DNA of 50,350 nt, from the NCBI GenBank assembly GCA_024639965.1, contig JAHEGC010000001.1:128000-178349 (forward strand), in the 5' to 3' direction. This document shows, one piece after another, positions 24,496 to 32,536 of this stretch. Both the position numbers and the translations under genes were made by a program. Origin of the DNA: Micrococcales bacterium (GTDB taxonomy: Bacteria; Actinomycetota; Actinomycetes; Actinomycetales; Microbacteriaceae). Each line of letters begins with the position of its first letter. Positions within the stretch are counted from its first letter, which is position 1. The notes beneath the pieces are model-generated. The model was not told where the DNA came from, made no database searches, and saw only the letters and a program-made list of their open reading frames with translations.

Positions 24496-24501
24496 AGAAG
24501 A

Positions 24502-25125
24502 GTGACTAGCGCTTCCATGATTAGACCGCAGTCGGTTGTCAACCGGCCCAATTCGGTCGCTGTCGGAACAATCGTTTGGCTCGCGAGCGAGGTGATGTTC
24601 TTCGCGGGTCTCTTCGCGATCTACTTCTCCCTTCGCGCGATGGCTCCCGAAGTGTGGGCGGAGCAGTCGGCGAAGCTGAACATTCCGTTCTCGACGATCA
24701 ACACGACGGTGCTTGTCCTCTCGTCAGTGACCTGCCAGTTCGGCGTTTTTGCCGCCGAGCGTCTCCAGGTTCGTCGCACCGGCTGGGCTCCCTCGAAGTG
24801 GGGTGTCACTGAGTGGTTCTGGCTCACCTACGCGATGGGCGCATTCTTCGTCGTCGGTCAGGTCTTCGAGTACGCGACGCTCACCTCGGAATGGCTCATG
24901 CTCAACACCGACGCCTACGGTGCCGGCTTTTACCTCACGACCGGTTTCCACGGACTTCACGTGACCGTCGGTCTCATCGCCTTCATCCTCATGCTCGGCC
25001 GACTCAAAGCAATCAAGGTTTTCACCCACCGCGACGCGATGTCGATGGTGGCCGTCTCCTACTACTGGCACTTCGTCGATGTGGTGTGGATCGGCCTGTT
25101 CCTCGTCATTTACGTCCTGAAATAG
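24502..25125 (+). CDS. ctaE: Cytochrome c oxidase subunit III
   Basis: aa3 oxidase subunit of 207 residues with five predicted membrane helices, a normal actinobacterial length. Signature segments: [20 protein letters not shown] (first helix with conserved Glu), [13 protein letters not shown] and the C-terminal [14 protein letters not shown]. The frame is open upstream within the antisense of trpD, but GTG 24502 is right after the promoter and gives the family N-terminus. First gene of ctaE-qcrC-qcrA-qcrB; subunits I, II and IV are encoded by the convergent ctaCDF operon, so the bc1-aa3 supercomplex is made from two facing operons. Confidence 0.95.
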   Translation: MTSASMIRPQSVVNRPNSVAVGTIVWLASEVMFFAGLFAIYFSLRAMAPEVWAEQSAKLNIPFSTINTTVLVLSSVTCQFGVFAAERLQVRRTGWAPSKWGVTEWFWLTYAMGAFFVVGQVFEYATLTSEWLMLNTDAYGAGFYLTTGFHGLHVTVGLIAFILMLGRLKAIKVFTHRDAMSMVAVSYYWHFVDVVWIGLFLVIYVLK

Positions 25126-25140
25126 CATCGGAAGAGATTA

Positions 25141-25926
25141 ATGTCACGCTCTGAAAACCGCCGCGGGCGTCGTCACCCGCTCGCCTCCGTCGCACTTCTC
25201 GTCGTCGGACTCTTTGTCTCGGGTGGCGCGTATGCCGCTTTCACGGGCGCAGCAACGGCCGAAGAATCCACCGTCACCGCCGTTGAAGTGACCGACGGCA
25301 AGGCACTCTTCGCGGCGAACTGCGCCTCGTGCCACGGCCTCAACGCCGAAGGAACCAAGGCCGGCCCGTCGCTCATCGGTGTCGGCGCACTCGCGGTCGA
25401 ATTCCAGGTCGGAACGGGCCGCATGCCGATGTCGGGCTCAGGCCCCCAGGCGGAGAAGAAGCCCGTACAGTTCACGCAACCCGAAATCGATGCGATGGCG
25501 GCGTGGGTCGCTACCCTTGCTCCCGGCCCCACCGTTCCCACCGAGGCATCGCTTCAGGGCGGTGACCCCGCCAACGGCGCCGAACTGTTCCGCATCAACT
25601 GCGCGATGTGCCACAACGTGGCGGGCGCCGGCGGTGCGCTCACCGAAGGCAAGTACGCTCCCAACCTCCACAACATCGATCCCGTTCACATTTACGCGGC
25701 GATGGTCACCGGTCCGCAGAACATGCCCGTCTTCTCGGACATGAACATCACTGCCGATGAGAAGCGCGACATCATCGCCTATCTCAAGTACCTCGACGAG
25801 AACCCTTCGGTCGGCGGTCTCGACCTCGGTGCACTGGGCCCCGTTTCGGAGGGGCTCTTCGTCTGGATCTTCGCCCTCGGTGGCCTCGTCGCCATCACCA
25901 TCTGGCTCACGGCAAAGTCGAACTAG
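25141..25926 (+). CDS. qcrC: Cytochrome bc1 complex diheme cytochrome c subunit
   Basis: 261 residues; carries electrons from the Rieske protein directly to oxidase subunit II in the actinobacterial supercomplex. N-terminal membrane segment (LASVALLVVGLFVSGGAYA), two heme c attachment sites CASCH (61-65) and CAMCH (154-158), with likely Met ligands in GTGRMPMSG and the PQNMPVF segment, and a C-terminal membrane anchor (LFVWIFALGGLVAITIWL). The diheme form replaces a soluble cytochrome c and is characteristic of Actinobacteria. 15 bases after ctaE, same operon. Confidence 0.95.
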   Translation: MSRSENRRGRRHPLASVALLVVGLFVSGGAYAAFTGAATAEESTVTAVEVTDGKALFAANCASCHGLNAEGTKAGPSLIGVGALAVEFQVGTGRMPMSGSGPQAEKKPVQFTQPEIDAMAAWVATLAPGPTVPTEASLQGGDPANGAELFRINCAMCHNVAGAGGALTEGKYAPNLHNIDPVHIYAAMVTGPQNMPVFSDMNITADEKRDIIAYLKYLDENPSVGGLDLGALGPVSEGLFVWIFALGGLVAITIWLTAKSN

Positions 25927-25948
25927 GTTTCATCAGAAAGGTCACCCC

Positions 25949-26980
25949 ATGGCTGACAAGAGCAACGAACTCGAGGTAAGTGCCGGTTCCGCCGTAGCGC
26001 GTCCCGACCGCCTTCAGAACCCGGGATTTGAGCCCGAGCACCAGCGCGTGACGGACGAGTCGCCCGCCCGTGAGAAGGGGGCAGAGCGGGGCGTTTCGTT
26101 CTTGTTCCTGCTCTCCGCAATCCTCTCTGTCGCGGCGTTTGTCCTCAACTTCATCTTCCCCATCGTCCCCGGTGATCTTCTGTCGACCCGTCTGAACAAC
26201 CTGTTCGTCGGAATTGCGATCGCCGCCGGCCTCCTCACCCTCGGAGTCGGAGCCGTTCACTGGGCCAAAGCGCTCATGCACGGACACGAACTCGTCGAGG
26301 AACGCCACGGAACCCGCGGCGACGACGCAACGCGTTCGCGTGCGGCGGAGATCTTTACCGAAGCCAACAAGGAGTCGGGCTGGACCCGGCGTCGAGTGCT
26401 TCGCAACTCGCTCATCGGCGCGCTCGTCGCGTTCCCCATCCCCGCAATCGCGCTTTTCCGTGACCTCGCCCCGTCGAAGTCGCCGCAGGAGTTGCTCAAC
26501 CACACCCTGTGGAAGAAGGGCGTGCGCCTCACCCGCGACCCCAACGGTGTCCCCATCAAGGCCAGCGAAGTGACTATCGGATCGGCATTCCACGTCATCC
26601 CCGAAACTCTCGGCGATGTCGAAGAGGGCTTCCTTGACGAGAAGGCGAAGGCGGCGGTACTACTCATGCGTCTCCCCCTCGCCGACCTCAACGAAGCGGA
26701 AGACCGTAAGGGTTGGTCGTACGACGGCATCGTCGCGTATTCCAAGATTTGCACCCACGTCGGGTGCCCGGTCGCGCTTTACGAACAGCAGACGCACCAC
26801 CTTCTCTGCCCCTGCCACCAGTCGCAGTTTGACGTGTCGAACCACTGTGCGGTCATCTTCGGACCGGCCGCCCGACCCCTCCCGCAGCTCCCCATCGCCG
26901 TGGACGCCGAGGGCTATCTCGTCGCGCAGAGCGACTTCCTTGAACCTGTCGGACCGAGCTATTGGGAGCGTGCACGATGA
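25949..26980 (+). CDS. qcrA: Rieske iron-sulfur subunit of the cytochrome bc1 complex
   Basis: 343 residues with three membrane helices (about 50-72, 84-102, 153-171), as in other actinobacterial Rieske proteins. The [2Fe-2S] ligands are in CTHVGC (268-273) and CPCH (287-290). A twin-arginine stretch TRRRVLRNS (146-154) comes just before the third helix, the place where the Tat system inserts this helix and translocates the folded cluster domain; tatA and tatC are at 14.6-15.5 kb. ATG at 25949, preceded by AGAAAGG. The stop overlaps the qcrB start by four bases (ATGA). Confidence 0.95.
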   Translation: MADKSNELEVSAGSAVARPDRLQNPGFEPEHQRVTDESPAREKGAERGVSFLFLLSAILSVAAFVLNFIFPIVPGDLLSTRLNNLFVGIAIAAGLLTLGVGAVHWAKALMHGHELVEERHGTRGDDATRSRAAEIFTEANKESGWTRRRVLRNSLIGALVAFPIPAIALFRDLAPSKSPQELLNHTLWKKGVRLTRDPNGVPIKASEVTIGSAFHVIPETLGDVEEGFLDEKAKAAVLLMRLPLADLNEAEDRKGWSYDGIVAYSKICTHVGCPVALYEQQTHHLLCPCHQSQFDVSNHCAVIFGPAARPLPQLPIAVDAEGYLVAQSDFLEPVGPSYWERAR

Positions 26981-28590
26981 CCGTCGCAACACAGAACAAG
27001 CAATCCTCGGGTCGCGGAATGCGATTCGTGGGCGGAGTAGCCAACTACCTCGATGAGCGAACGAGCCTTTCGGGAGCCGTCAAGTTCCTCGGCCGAAAGA
27101 TCTTCCCCGACCACTGGTCGTTCATGCTCGGCGAAATCGCGTTGTACTCGTTCGTCGTCATCCTTCTGTCGGGAACGTTCCTCACCTTCTTCTACGAGCC
27201 GTCGATGGTCGAGGTTCACTACAACGGTTCCTACGCACCGCTCAAGGGCATCCAGATGTCGGTCGCGTATTCCTCGACACTCGACCTGACCTTCGACGTT
27301 CGTGGCGGATTGTTGATGCGTCAGGTTCACCACTGGGCCGCACTTCTCTTCGTCGCGTCTATCGGGCTGCACATGCTTCGCGTGTTCTTCACGGGCGCTT
27401 TCCGCAAGCCGCGTGAAATCAACTGGGTCATCGGTTTCGGACTCTTCATTCTCGCCATGGCCGAGGGATTCACCGGATACTCGCTTCCCGACGACCTTCT
27501 CTCCGGCAACGGTCTGCGCATCATCGACGGAATGGTCAAATCGATTCCGGGAATCGGCGCCTGGATTTCGTACCTCCTCTTCGGCGGCGAATTCCCCGGC
27601 GACAACATCATCCCGCGCCTCTATGTGCTTCACATCATGCTGCTCCCCGCGCTGGTCATCGCGTTGCTCGCGGTACACCTCGTGCTGCTCATCGTGAACA
27701 AGCACACCCAGTTCGCGGGACCCGGTCGCACCAACGAGAACGTCGTCGGAGCGCCTATCCTCCCCGTGTTCGCCGCGAAGGCCGGTGGATTCTTCTTCCT
27801 CGTGTTCGGTGTGATCATGGCGATCGCGTCACTGGTCACGATCAACCCGATCTGGACCTACGGACCGTACGACCCCTCCCCCGTTTCGGCGGGAACACAG
27901 CCCGACTGGTACATCGGATTTGCCGACGGCATGCTCCGACTCATCCCTTCCGGTTGGGAGTACGTCGCCGGCGGCGACACGTGGTCGTGGAACATCCTCA
28001 CGCCCATCATCGTGCTCATGGTGTTCATCATCATCGTCGCCATCTACCCCTTCATCGAGGCGTGGATCACGGGCGACAAGCGCGAACACCACATCGCCGA
28101 CCGTCCGCGAAACAACCCGACTCGCACCGCAATCGGCGCGGCGGGCGTCACGTTCTACGGAGTACTGTGGGCTGCCGCCGCATCGGACCTCTTTGCGACG
28201 CACTTCCGACTGACGATCGAGGGCGTGATTCGCACCCTGCAGATCTTCCTCATTGTCGGACCGATCATCGCGTTCTGGGCGACCAAAAAGATCGCTCTTG
28301 CCCTCCAGCGCAAGGACCGCGAGATGGTTCTCCACGGTTACGAGTCGAGTCGCATCGTTCGCCTCCCCGGTGGCGAATACCAGGAAATTCACTACCCGCT
28401 CGACGAGTACGAGCAGTGGCGTCTCGTCTCCTACGAGGAGTACGCTCCGGCACAGGTTCGACCCAACAAACGCGGGAAGATCACCGTCGGAACGCGCATG
28501 CGTGCGTCGCTCTCGCGCTTCTACTTCGAGGACCGCATCGCACCGGTCACCACGAAGGAGCTCGAGTCGGTCCACCACGGTCACCACTAA
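26977..28590 (+). CDS. qcrB: Cytochrome b subunit of the bc1 complex
   Basis: 537-residue membrane protein carrying hemes bL and bH and the quinol-oxidation site. The paired heme-ligand histidines are in RQVHHWAALLF with GLHMLRV, and in RLYVLHIMLL with AVHLVLL. The Qo-site motif is PDWYIGFADGMLR (PEWY of other organisms). The C-terminal extension of roughly 120 polar residues is typical for actinobacterial QcrB. ATG at 26977 gives an ATGA overlap with qcrA; the three codons of frame before it are not needed. Followed by a strong hairpin terminator. Confidence 0.96.
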   Translation: MTVATQNKQSSGRGMRFVGGVANYLDERTSLSGAVKFLGRKIFPDHWSFMLGEIALYSFVVILLSGTFLTFFYEPSMVEVHYNGSYAPLKGIQMSVAYSSTLDLTFDVRGGLLMRQVHHWAALLFVASIGLHMLRVFFTGAFRKPREINWVIGFGLFILAMAEGFTGYSLPDDLLSGNGLRIIDGMVKSIPGIGAWISYLLFGGEFPGDNIIPRLYVLHIMLLPALVIALLAVHLVLLIVNKHTQFAGPGRTNENVVGAPILPVFAAKAGGFFFLVFGVIMAIASLVTINPIWTYGPYDPSPVSAGTQPDWYIGFADGMLRLIPSGWEYVAGGDTWSWNILTPIIVLMVFIIIVAIYPFIEAWITGDKREHHIADRPRNNPTRTAIGAAGVTFYGVLWAAAASDLFATHFRLTIEGVIRTLQIFLIVGPIIAFWATKKIALALQRKDREMVLHGYESSRIVRLPGGEYQEIHYPLDEYEQWRLVSYEEYAPAQVRPNKRGKITVGTRMRASLSRFYFEDRIAPVTTKELESVHHGHH

Positions 28591-28602
28591 GGTTCAACGA
28601 CA

Positions 28603-28635
28603 GTGAGGCCCTCACCCATCGGGTGAGGGCCTCAC
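28603..28635. terminator. Strong intrinsic hairpin after qcrB
   Basis: Perfect 15-base-pair stem, 28603-28617 (GTGAGGCCCTCACCC) with 28621-28635, and a three-base loop ATC, starting 12 bases after the qcrB stop. No T tract follows. It lies between qcrB (+) and the small membrane protein gene (-) and can serve both strands. Confidence 0.85.
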
Positions 28636-28663
28636 GTGTTGGCCGTCGCGCTGGTGCCCTTCG

Positions 28664-28957
28664 TCAGCGGGCGAAGAGTGCGCCGATGAGCCATACAACG
28701 AAAAAGACACCGAGACAGCTGAGCACGACGCCTCCGCACGACCGCGAACAGCTCTGGAACGAGTTCTCTTGGGGCGGCCCACCGCCGGATCGACCGAGAA
28801 GAGCGGGGTCGATGTTGATGGTGACGTTGCGGGTCCCCTCGGGAACATCAAACGACGCGGTGGTCTTTCCCGGTTCGATTGGTATTTCAATCTCGACCGG
28901 AGGAACGTCGGGTTCGTCTTCGGGTTGTTCGGAGGGCTCTGGTTTTGTTGTACTCAC
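28664..28957 (-). CDS. Small single-pass membrane protein of unknown function
   Basis: 97 residues, not recognised. Residues 1-30 are acidic and proline-rich (low complexity, likely disordered); 31-55 look like a beta-strand segment (TTASFDVPEGTRNVTINID); a Gly/Pro linker is followed by three cysteines (70, 74, 81) and a C-terminal membrane helix of about residues 76-95, ending ALFAR. The GTG start at 28957 is backed by a TAGAGT-N6 leaderless promoter. The gene is separated by hairpins from both the qcr operon and the cta operon, so it is an independent transcript between the two respiratory operons. A respiratory link is suggested by place only. Confidence 0.7.
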   Translation of the reverse strand: MSTTKPEPSEQPEDEPDVPPVEIEIPIEPGKTTASFDVPEGTRNVTINIDPALLGRSGGGPPQENSFQSCSRSCGGVVLSCLGVFFVVWLIGALFAR

Positions 28958-28963
28958 GGGACA

Positions 28964-28969
28964 ACTCTA
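28964..28969 (-). promoter_or_regulatory. -10 element of the small membrane protein gene (leaderless)
   Basis: TAGAGT on the minus strand, six bases (TGTCCC) before the GTG at 28957. Identical hexamer and spacing to pafB. Confidence 0.55.
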
Positions 28970-28984
28970 GGCTTCACCACCGAC

Positions 28985-29018
28985 GAGTCACGGACGCCCC
29001 GAGGGACGTCCGTGACTC
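28985..29018 (-). terminator. Hairpin after ctaF
   Basis: Perfect 12-base-pair stem, GAGTCACGGACG (28985-28996) with CGTCCGTGACTC (29007-29018), loop of ten bases, starting 18 bases beyond the ctaF stop on the minus strand. No T tract. It ends the ctaCDF operon before the small membrane protein gene. Confidence 0.75.
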
Positions 29019-29036
29019 AACAGCAGGGGTATGTTT

Positions 29037-29459
29037 TTAGCGTCGGTACGCTCCACCACGGAACGGCTCGAAGAACCACCCAATGAAGGTGATGACAACA
29101 AGGCCGAGCGAGAAAAGCGCGAGCCAAATTCCGATGCTCATCGCGAGCATTGCCACACCGCCGGCGGCGCCGGCGAAGAACGGCCACCACGACCACGGAA
29201 GGTAATAACCCATTTCGGTGTCACCGTCGTCAACGTCGGCAACGAGGCTGTCCTCGGGAAGCACTCCCCCGCCCTGACGACGAAGGTTGAGTAGCAGAAA
29301 GCTTCCGAGCAGCAGGAACATGATGAAGGTGAGAGGAATGCCGATCGTTCCGACCCACTCCGTCTGACGACCCGAGATGAACACCCAGGTCGGGTAGATC
29401 ACGGCGAAAAGCAGGAAGAAGGCGGAGAGCCCGAGGAACAGAGTGACGTTGGTCTTCAT
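29037..29459 (-). CDS. ctaF: Cytochrome c oxidase subunit IV (actinobacterial type)
   Basis: 140-residue membrane subunit of the aa3 oxidase that is specific to Actinobacteria. Four hydrophobic helices in two pairs (VTLFLGLSAFFLLFAVIY, IPLTFIMFLLLGSFLLL, then FFAGAAGGVAMLAMSIGIWL and LFSLGLVVITFIGWFF), separated by an acidic loop (VLPEDSLVADVDDGDTEMG). The YYLPWSWWPFF segment is typical. Third gene of ctaC-ctaD-ctaF, 12 bases after ctaD. ATG start at 29459. Confidence 0.92.
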   Translation of the reverse strand: MKTNVTLFLGLSAFFLLFAVIYPTWVFISGRQTEWVGTIGIPLTFIMFLLLGSFLLLNLRRQGGGVLPEDSLVADVDDGDTEMGYYLPWSWWPFFAGAAGGVAMLAMSIGIWLALFSLGLVVITFIGWFFEPFRGGAYRR

Positions 29460-29471
29460 TCGGTGTGCCCC

Positions 29472-31151
29472 TTACTTGGTGTCCAGGTAACCCGCGGGAG
29501 CGACCTCGGGGTGGTTGAGGTCGAACGCCGGCGACTCCGAGCGAATGCGCGGGATCGAGGTGAAGTTGTGACGCGGCGGCGGGCACGACGTCGCCCATTC
29601 GAGCGAGCGACCGTAGCCCCACGGGTCGTTGACCCCCACCATCGGTGCGTTGCGTTTGGTCCACCACACGTTGTACAGGAACGGAATCATCGAGACGGCG
29701 AGAATGATGGCGCCAACACTCGAGAGCTGGTTCATCCACGTGAATCCATCTTCCGGAAGGTACGTCGCATAACGACGCGGCATACCCATAACTCCCGCCC
29801 AGTGCTGGATGAGGAACGTCATGTGGAAGCCAATGAACAGCAACCAGAAGTGAAGGTGTCCGAGATCTTCACGGAGCATCTTTCCGGTCCACTTGGGCCA
29901 CCAGAAGTAGAAGCCCGCGAACATCGCGAAGACCACAGTTCCGAAGATCACGTAGTGGAAGTGCGCGACGACGAAGTACGAGTCGGACAGGTTGAAGTCG
30001 AGCGGCGGCGAAGCCAGGATGACACCGGTAAGGCCGCCGAAGACGAACGACACGAGGAAGCCGAGCACGAAGACCATCGGGGTTTCAAAGGTGATCGACC
30101 CTCGCCACATCGTTCCAACCCAGTTGAAGATCTTGACCCCCGTCGGGACGGCGATGAGCATAGTCATCAGGGCGAAGAACGGAAGCAGAACGCTTCCCGT
30201 GACGTACATGTGGTGCGCCCACACGGTCATCGACAATGCCGCGATGGCGATTGTTGCAAAGATGAGGGTCTTGTAACCAAAGATGGGCTTGCGCGCGAAC
30301 ACCGGAATGATTTCGGAGACGAGTCCGAAGAACGGCAGCGCGATGATGTACACCTCGGGGTGGCCGAAGAACCAGAAGAGGTGTTGCCAGAGGATCGCTC
30401 CCCCGGTTTCAGCATCGTAAACGTGCGAGCCGAAAACGCGGTCCGATCCGAGCGCGAGCGCGGCCGACGCGAACACGGGGAACACCATGATGACGAGCAG
30501 CGAGGTGATGAGCGTGTTCCACGTGAAGACGGGCATGCGCCACATCGTCATTCCCGGTGCGCGCATCGTGATGATGGTGGTGATGAAGTTGACGGCACCC
30601 ATGATGGTTCCGAAACCGGAGAGACCGAGACCGAACACCCACATGTTCGCACCAACTCCGGGCGTGTAGGTGGTCGTCGACAGCGGGGTGTACGCGAACC
30701 ACCCGAACGACGCCGCACCCTGCGGGGTGAGGAATCCGGCGGTAGCGACGGCCGAGCCGAAGAAATAGAACCAGAAAGCGAGAGCGTTGAGTCTCGGGAA
30801 CGCGACGTCGGGCGCACCGATCTGCAACGGCATCAGCACGTTAGCGAACGCCGCAAAGAGCGGAGTCGCGAACATGAGCAGCATGAGTGTTCCGTGCATC
30901 GTGAAGAGCTGGTTGTACTGCTCTTTCGTGACGAGGCTCATTCCGGGCTCGAAGAGCTGTCCGCGGATGATGAGCGCCATCACCCCGGCAATCAGGAAGT
31001 ACACGAACGACGTGTAAAAGTACATGTACCCGATGGTCTTGTGGTTCGTTGTCGTCAGGTAATCGAGGAAGACGGAGCCGAGTCGGCCAGCCTTGGGCGA
31101 GCTGGAGCCCGCGGGAATGGCCGCAGTGGGGCGAGGAGCTGTAGTGGTCAT
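29472..31151 (-). CDS. ctaD: Cytochrome c oxidase subunit I
   Basis: 559-residue catalytic subunit of the aa3-type oxidase with twelve membrane helices. Visible: [12 protein letters not shown] at the N-terminus; the low-spin heme a His in [11 protein letters not shown]; the CuB site with cross-linked His-Tyr in [22 protein letters not shown] (CuB His pair); and HFHYVIFG (heme a3 and heme a ligands). Proton-channel residues are in the usual places, such as [18 protein letters not shown] at 31151, 11 bases after ctaC. Confidence 0.97.
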   Translation of the reverse strand: MTTTAPRPTAAIPAGSSSPKAGRLGSVFLDYLTTTNHKTIGYMYFYTSFVYFLIAGVMALIIRGQLFEPGMSLVTKEQYNQLFTMHGTLMLLMFATPLFAAFANVLMPLQIGAPDVAFPRLNALAFWFYFFGSAVATAGFLTPQGAASFGWFAYTPLSTTTYTPGVGANMWVFGLGLSGFGTIMGAVNFITTIITMRAPGMTMWRMPVFTWNTLITSLLVIMVFPVFASAALALGSDRVFGSHVYDAETGGAILWQHLFWFFGHPEVYIIALPFFGLVSEIIPVFARKPIFGYKTLIFATIAIAALSMTVWAHHMYVTGSVLLPFFALMTMLIAVPTGVKIFNWVGTMWRGSITFETPMVFVLGFLVSFVFGGLTGVILASPPLDFNLSDSYFVVAHFHYVIFGTVVFAMFAGFYFWWPKWTGKMLREDLGHLHFWLLFIGFHMTFLIQHWAGVMGMPRRYATYLPEDGFTWMNQLSSVGAIILAVSMIPFLYNVWWTKRNAPMVGVNDPWGYGRSLEWATSCPPPRHNFTSIPRIRSESPAFDLNHPEVAPAGYLDTK

Positions 31152-31162
31152 GGCGTGGTGCC

Positions 31163-32017
31163 TTAGCCTTCCGTGTTTCCGTCTTTACCGGGAAGATTGT
31201 GATTCGCGTTGTACTCAGGTCCGAGTCGGCCTTCGTTACCCGCGTCACGTAGCGCCTGCATCTGTGCGTCAAATTCCTCTTGCGAGACGACCTTCACCGT
31301 GAACAGCATGAGCGAGTGGTACTCGCCACACAGTTCGGCGCATTTTCCGCGGTACGTTCCCTCTTTTTCGGGAGTGAAATACCAGTGATTCGTCTGACCA
31401 GGGATCATGTCCTTCTTGTACAAGAAGTCGACGATCCAAAACGAGTGATTGACGTCCCGCGACTCGAGGTCAATCTCAACGGACTTACCGACAGGCAGGT
31501 AGAGCACGGGAAGCGAGTCGGCCTCGATGAGCCCTTGATCGTTTTCCTGAGCCTGAATTCCCGACGAATAGACGCCGTCGGTGAGGTAGTTGAAGTCCCA
31601 CGCCCAACGCTTACCGTAAACCTCGACCTTGTAGTCGGGGTTCGGGTTGGCCTGTTCGAGAACCGCTTCATCGCGCGCGGTAAATGCGAAAAACCCGATG
31701 ATGAGGATGAGCGGGACGATGGTGAAGAACGTCTCGATGGGTGCGTTGTAGCGAAGCTGCGAGGGAAGACCGGTATCCGACTTGCGACGGCGATACGAGA
31801 TGGCGGCCCAGAGGATGAGAATCCACGTGAGGATGCCCACACCGAGAAGCACGATCCACGACGTGGACCACAGCCCGATGATGCGCGACGTCTGGTCCGT
31901 GACCCCCGCCTCAGAGGGAAGCCAGCCTCGAAGTTCCTGATCCGTACAACCCGAAAGGGTCAATGCGACGGCAATTGCTGCACTCGCCGCAATCCAACGA
32001 AGGCGATTGTGTGACAC
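31163..32017 (-). CDS. ctaC: Cytochrome c oxidase subunit II (lipoprotein)
   Basis: 284 residues; holds the CuA centre that accepts electrons from QcrC. Lipobox LSGC with Cys24, two membrane helices (about 53-75 and 98-114), and an extracytoplasmic cupredoxin domain. CuA ligands: His191 (DVNHSFW) and the motif [12 protein letters not shown] with Cys226, Glu228, Cys230, His234 and Met237. GTG start at 32017 with GAGAGG seven bases upstream and a TAGACT -10 about 37 bases upstream, so this mRNA is leadered. First gene of ctaC-ctaD-ctaF. Confidence 0.96.
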   Translation of the reverse strand: MSHNRLRWIAASAAIAVALTLSGCTDQELRGWLPSEAGVTDQTSRIIGLWSTSWIVLLGVGILTWILILWAAISYRRRKSDTGLPSQLRYNAPIETFFTIVPLILIIGFFAFTARDEAVLEQANPNPDYKVEVYGKRWAWDFNYLTDGVYSSGIQAQENDQGLIEADSLPVLYLPVGKSVEIDLESRDVNHSFWIVDFLYKKDMIPGQTNHWYFTPEKEGTYRGKCAELCGEYHSLMLFTVKVVSQEEFDAQMQALRDAGNEGRLGPEYNANHNLPGKDGNTEG

Positions 32018-32053
32018 AGGGGAACCTCTCGACGAACCTTGTCTTCCGTTGTC

Positions 32054-32059
32054 AGTCTA
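32054..32059 (-). promoter_or_regulatory. -10 element of ctaC-ctaD-ctaF
   Basis: TAGACT on the minus strand about 37 bases upstream of the ctaC GTG; gives a leader of about 30 bases that contains the GAGAGG ribosome binding site. Confidence 0.45.
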
Positions 32060-32096
32060 GGACATTCGAATACGAATGGAGTGCGATTTGACACGA

Positions 32097-32132
32097 AAAA
32101 ACCGCGAAAATTCGGAGATTTTCGCGGTTTTT
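32097..32132 (-). terminator. Intrinsic terminator of erpA
   Basis: 15-base-pair stem AAAAACCGCGAAAAT (32097-32111) with its exact complement at 32118-32132 and loop TCGGAG. On the minus strand the stem ends in a run of T residues, so it is a classic intrinsic terminator, 13 bases after the erpA stop. One of the few T-tailed hairpins in the window. Confidence 0.88.
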
Positions 32133-32145
32133 CGGTGAATCAGGT

Positions 32146-32508
32146 TTAGTTGAACGAATCCCCGCAGGCGCACGAGTTCGACGCGTTCGGGTTGTTGATC
32201 TGGAAGCCCGACGCCTGGAGCGTGTCTTCGTAGTCGATGGACGCTCCGTCAAGATACGGTGCACTCTTCTTGTCGATGACGACCTCGACACCGTCGAAGG
32301 CGACGATCGCGTCGCCCTCCATGTCACGCTCGTCGAAGTACATGTCGTAACGGAATCCGCTGCATCCGCCCGCCTTGACGACGAGGCGTAGTCGGAGGTC
32401 ATCACGCTGTTCGCGGGCGATGAGAACCTTGGCCTTGTCGACGGCGGCCGGAGTGAGAGTAACGCCGTGCGTCGACGCGGTGAGAGTGTTTCCTGCGATG
32501 TCGGTCAT
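32146..32508 (-). CDS. erpA: Iron-sulfur cluster insertion protein ErpA (A-type carrier)
   Basis: 120-residue A-type scaffold/carrier that delivers Fe-S clusters to target proteins. The three ligand cysteines are conserved: Cys49 in GGCSGFRYDM, and Cys113 and Cys115 in NSCACGDSF. The core LTPAAVDKAKVLI and SIDYEDTLQASGFQINNPNA match the family. Neighbouring Fe-S client: Rieske QcrA in the same respiratory region. ATG start with a TAAAAT-N6 leaderless promoter inside the 28-base gap after the M20 gene; own T-tailed terminator. Confidence 0.95.
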   Translation of the reverse strand: MTDIAGNTLTASTHGVTLTPAAVDKAKVLIAREQRDDLRLRLVVKAGGCSGFRYDMYFDERDMEGDAIVAFDGVEVVIDKKSAPYLDGASIDYEDTLQASGFQINNPNASNSCACGDSFN

Positions 32509-32514
32509 GATCCG

Positions 32515-32520
32515 ATTTTA
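32515..32520 (-). promoter_or_regulatory. -10 element of erpA (leaderless)
   Basis: TAAAAT on the minus strand, six bases (CGGATC) before the ATG at 32508. A TTGACA sequence lies just upstream but only eight bases away, too close to act as its -35. Confidence 0.6.
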
Positions 32521-32536
32521 CCAGTCCTTGTCAATT

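Noticed and set aside
29463-31166. 567-codon open frame on the + strand, antisense to ctaD
   Set aside because: Extremely charged Glu/Arg/His-rich sequence without any domain character. The opposite strand encodes a textbook oxidase subunit I, so this is a shadow of high-GC codon use.
32518-32532. TTGACA near the erpA promoter as a -35
   Set aside because: It is only eight bases from the TAAAAT -10, too close for a sigma-70 type promoter.
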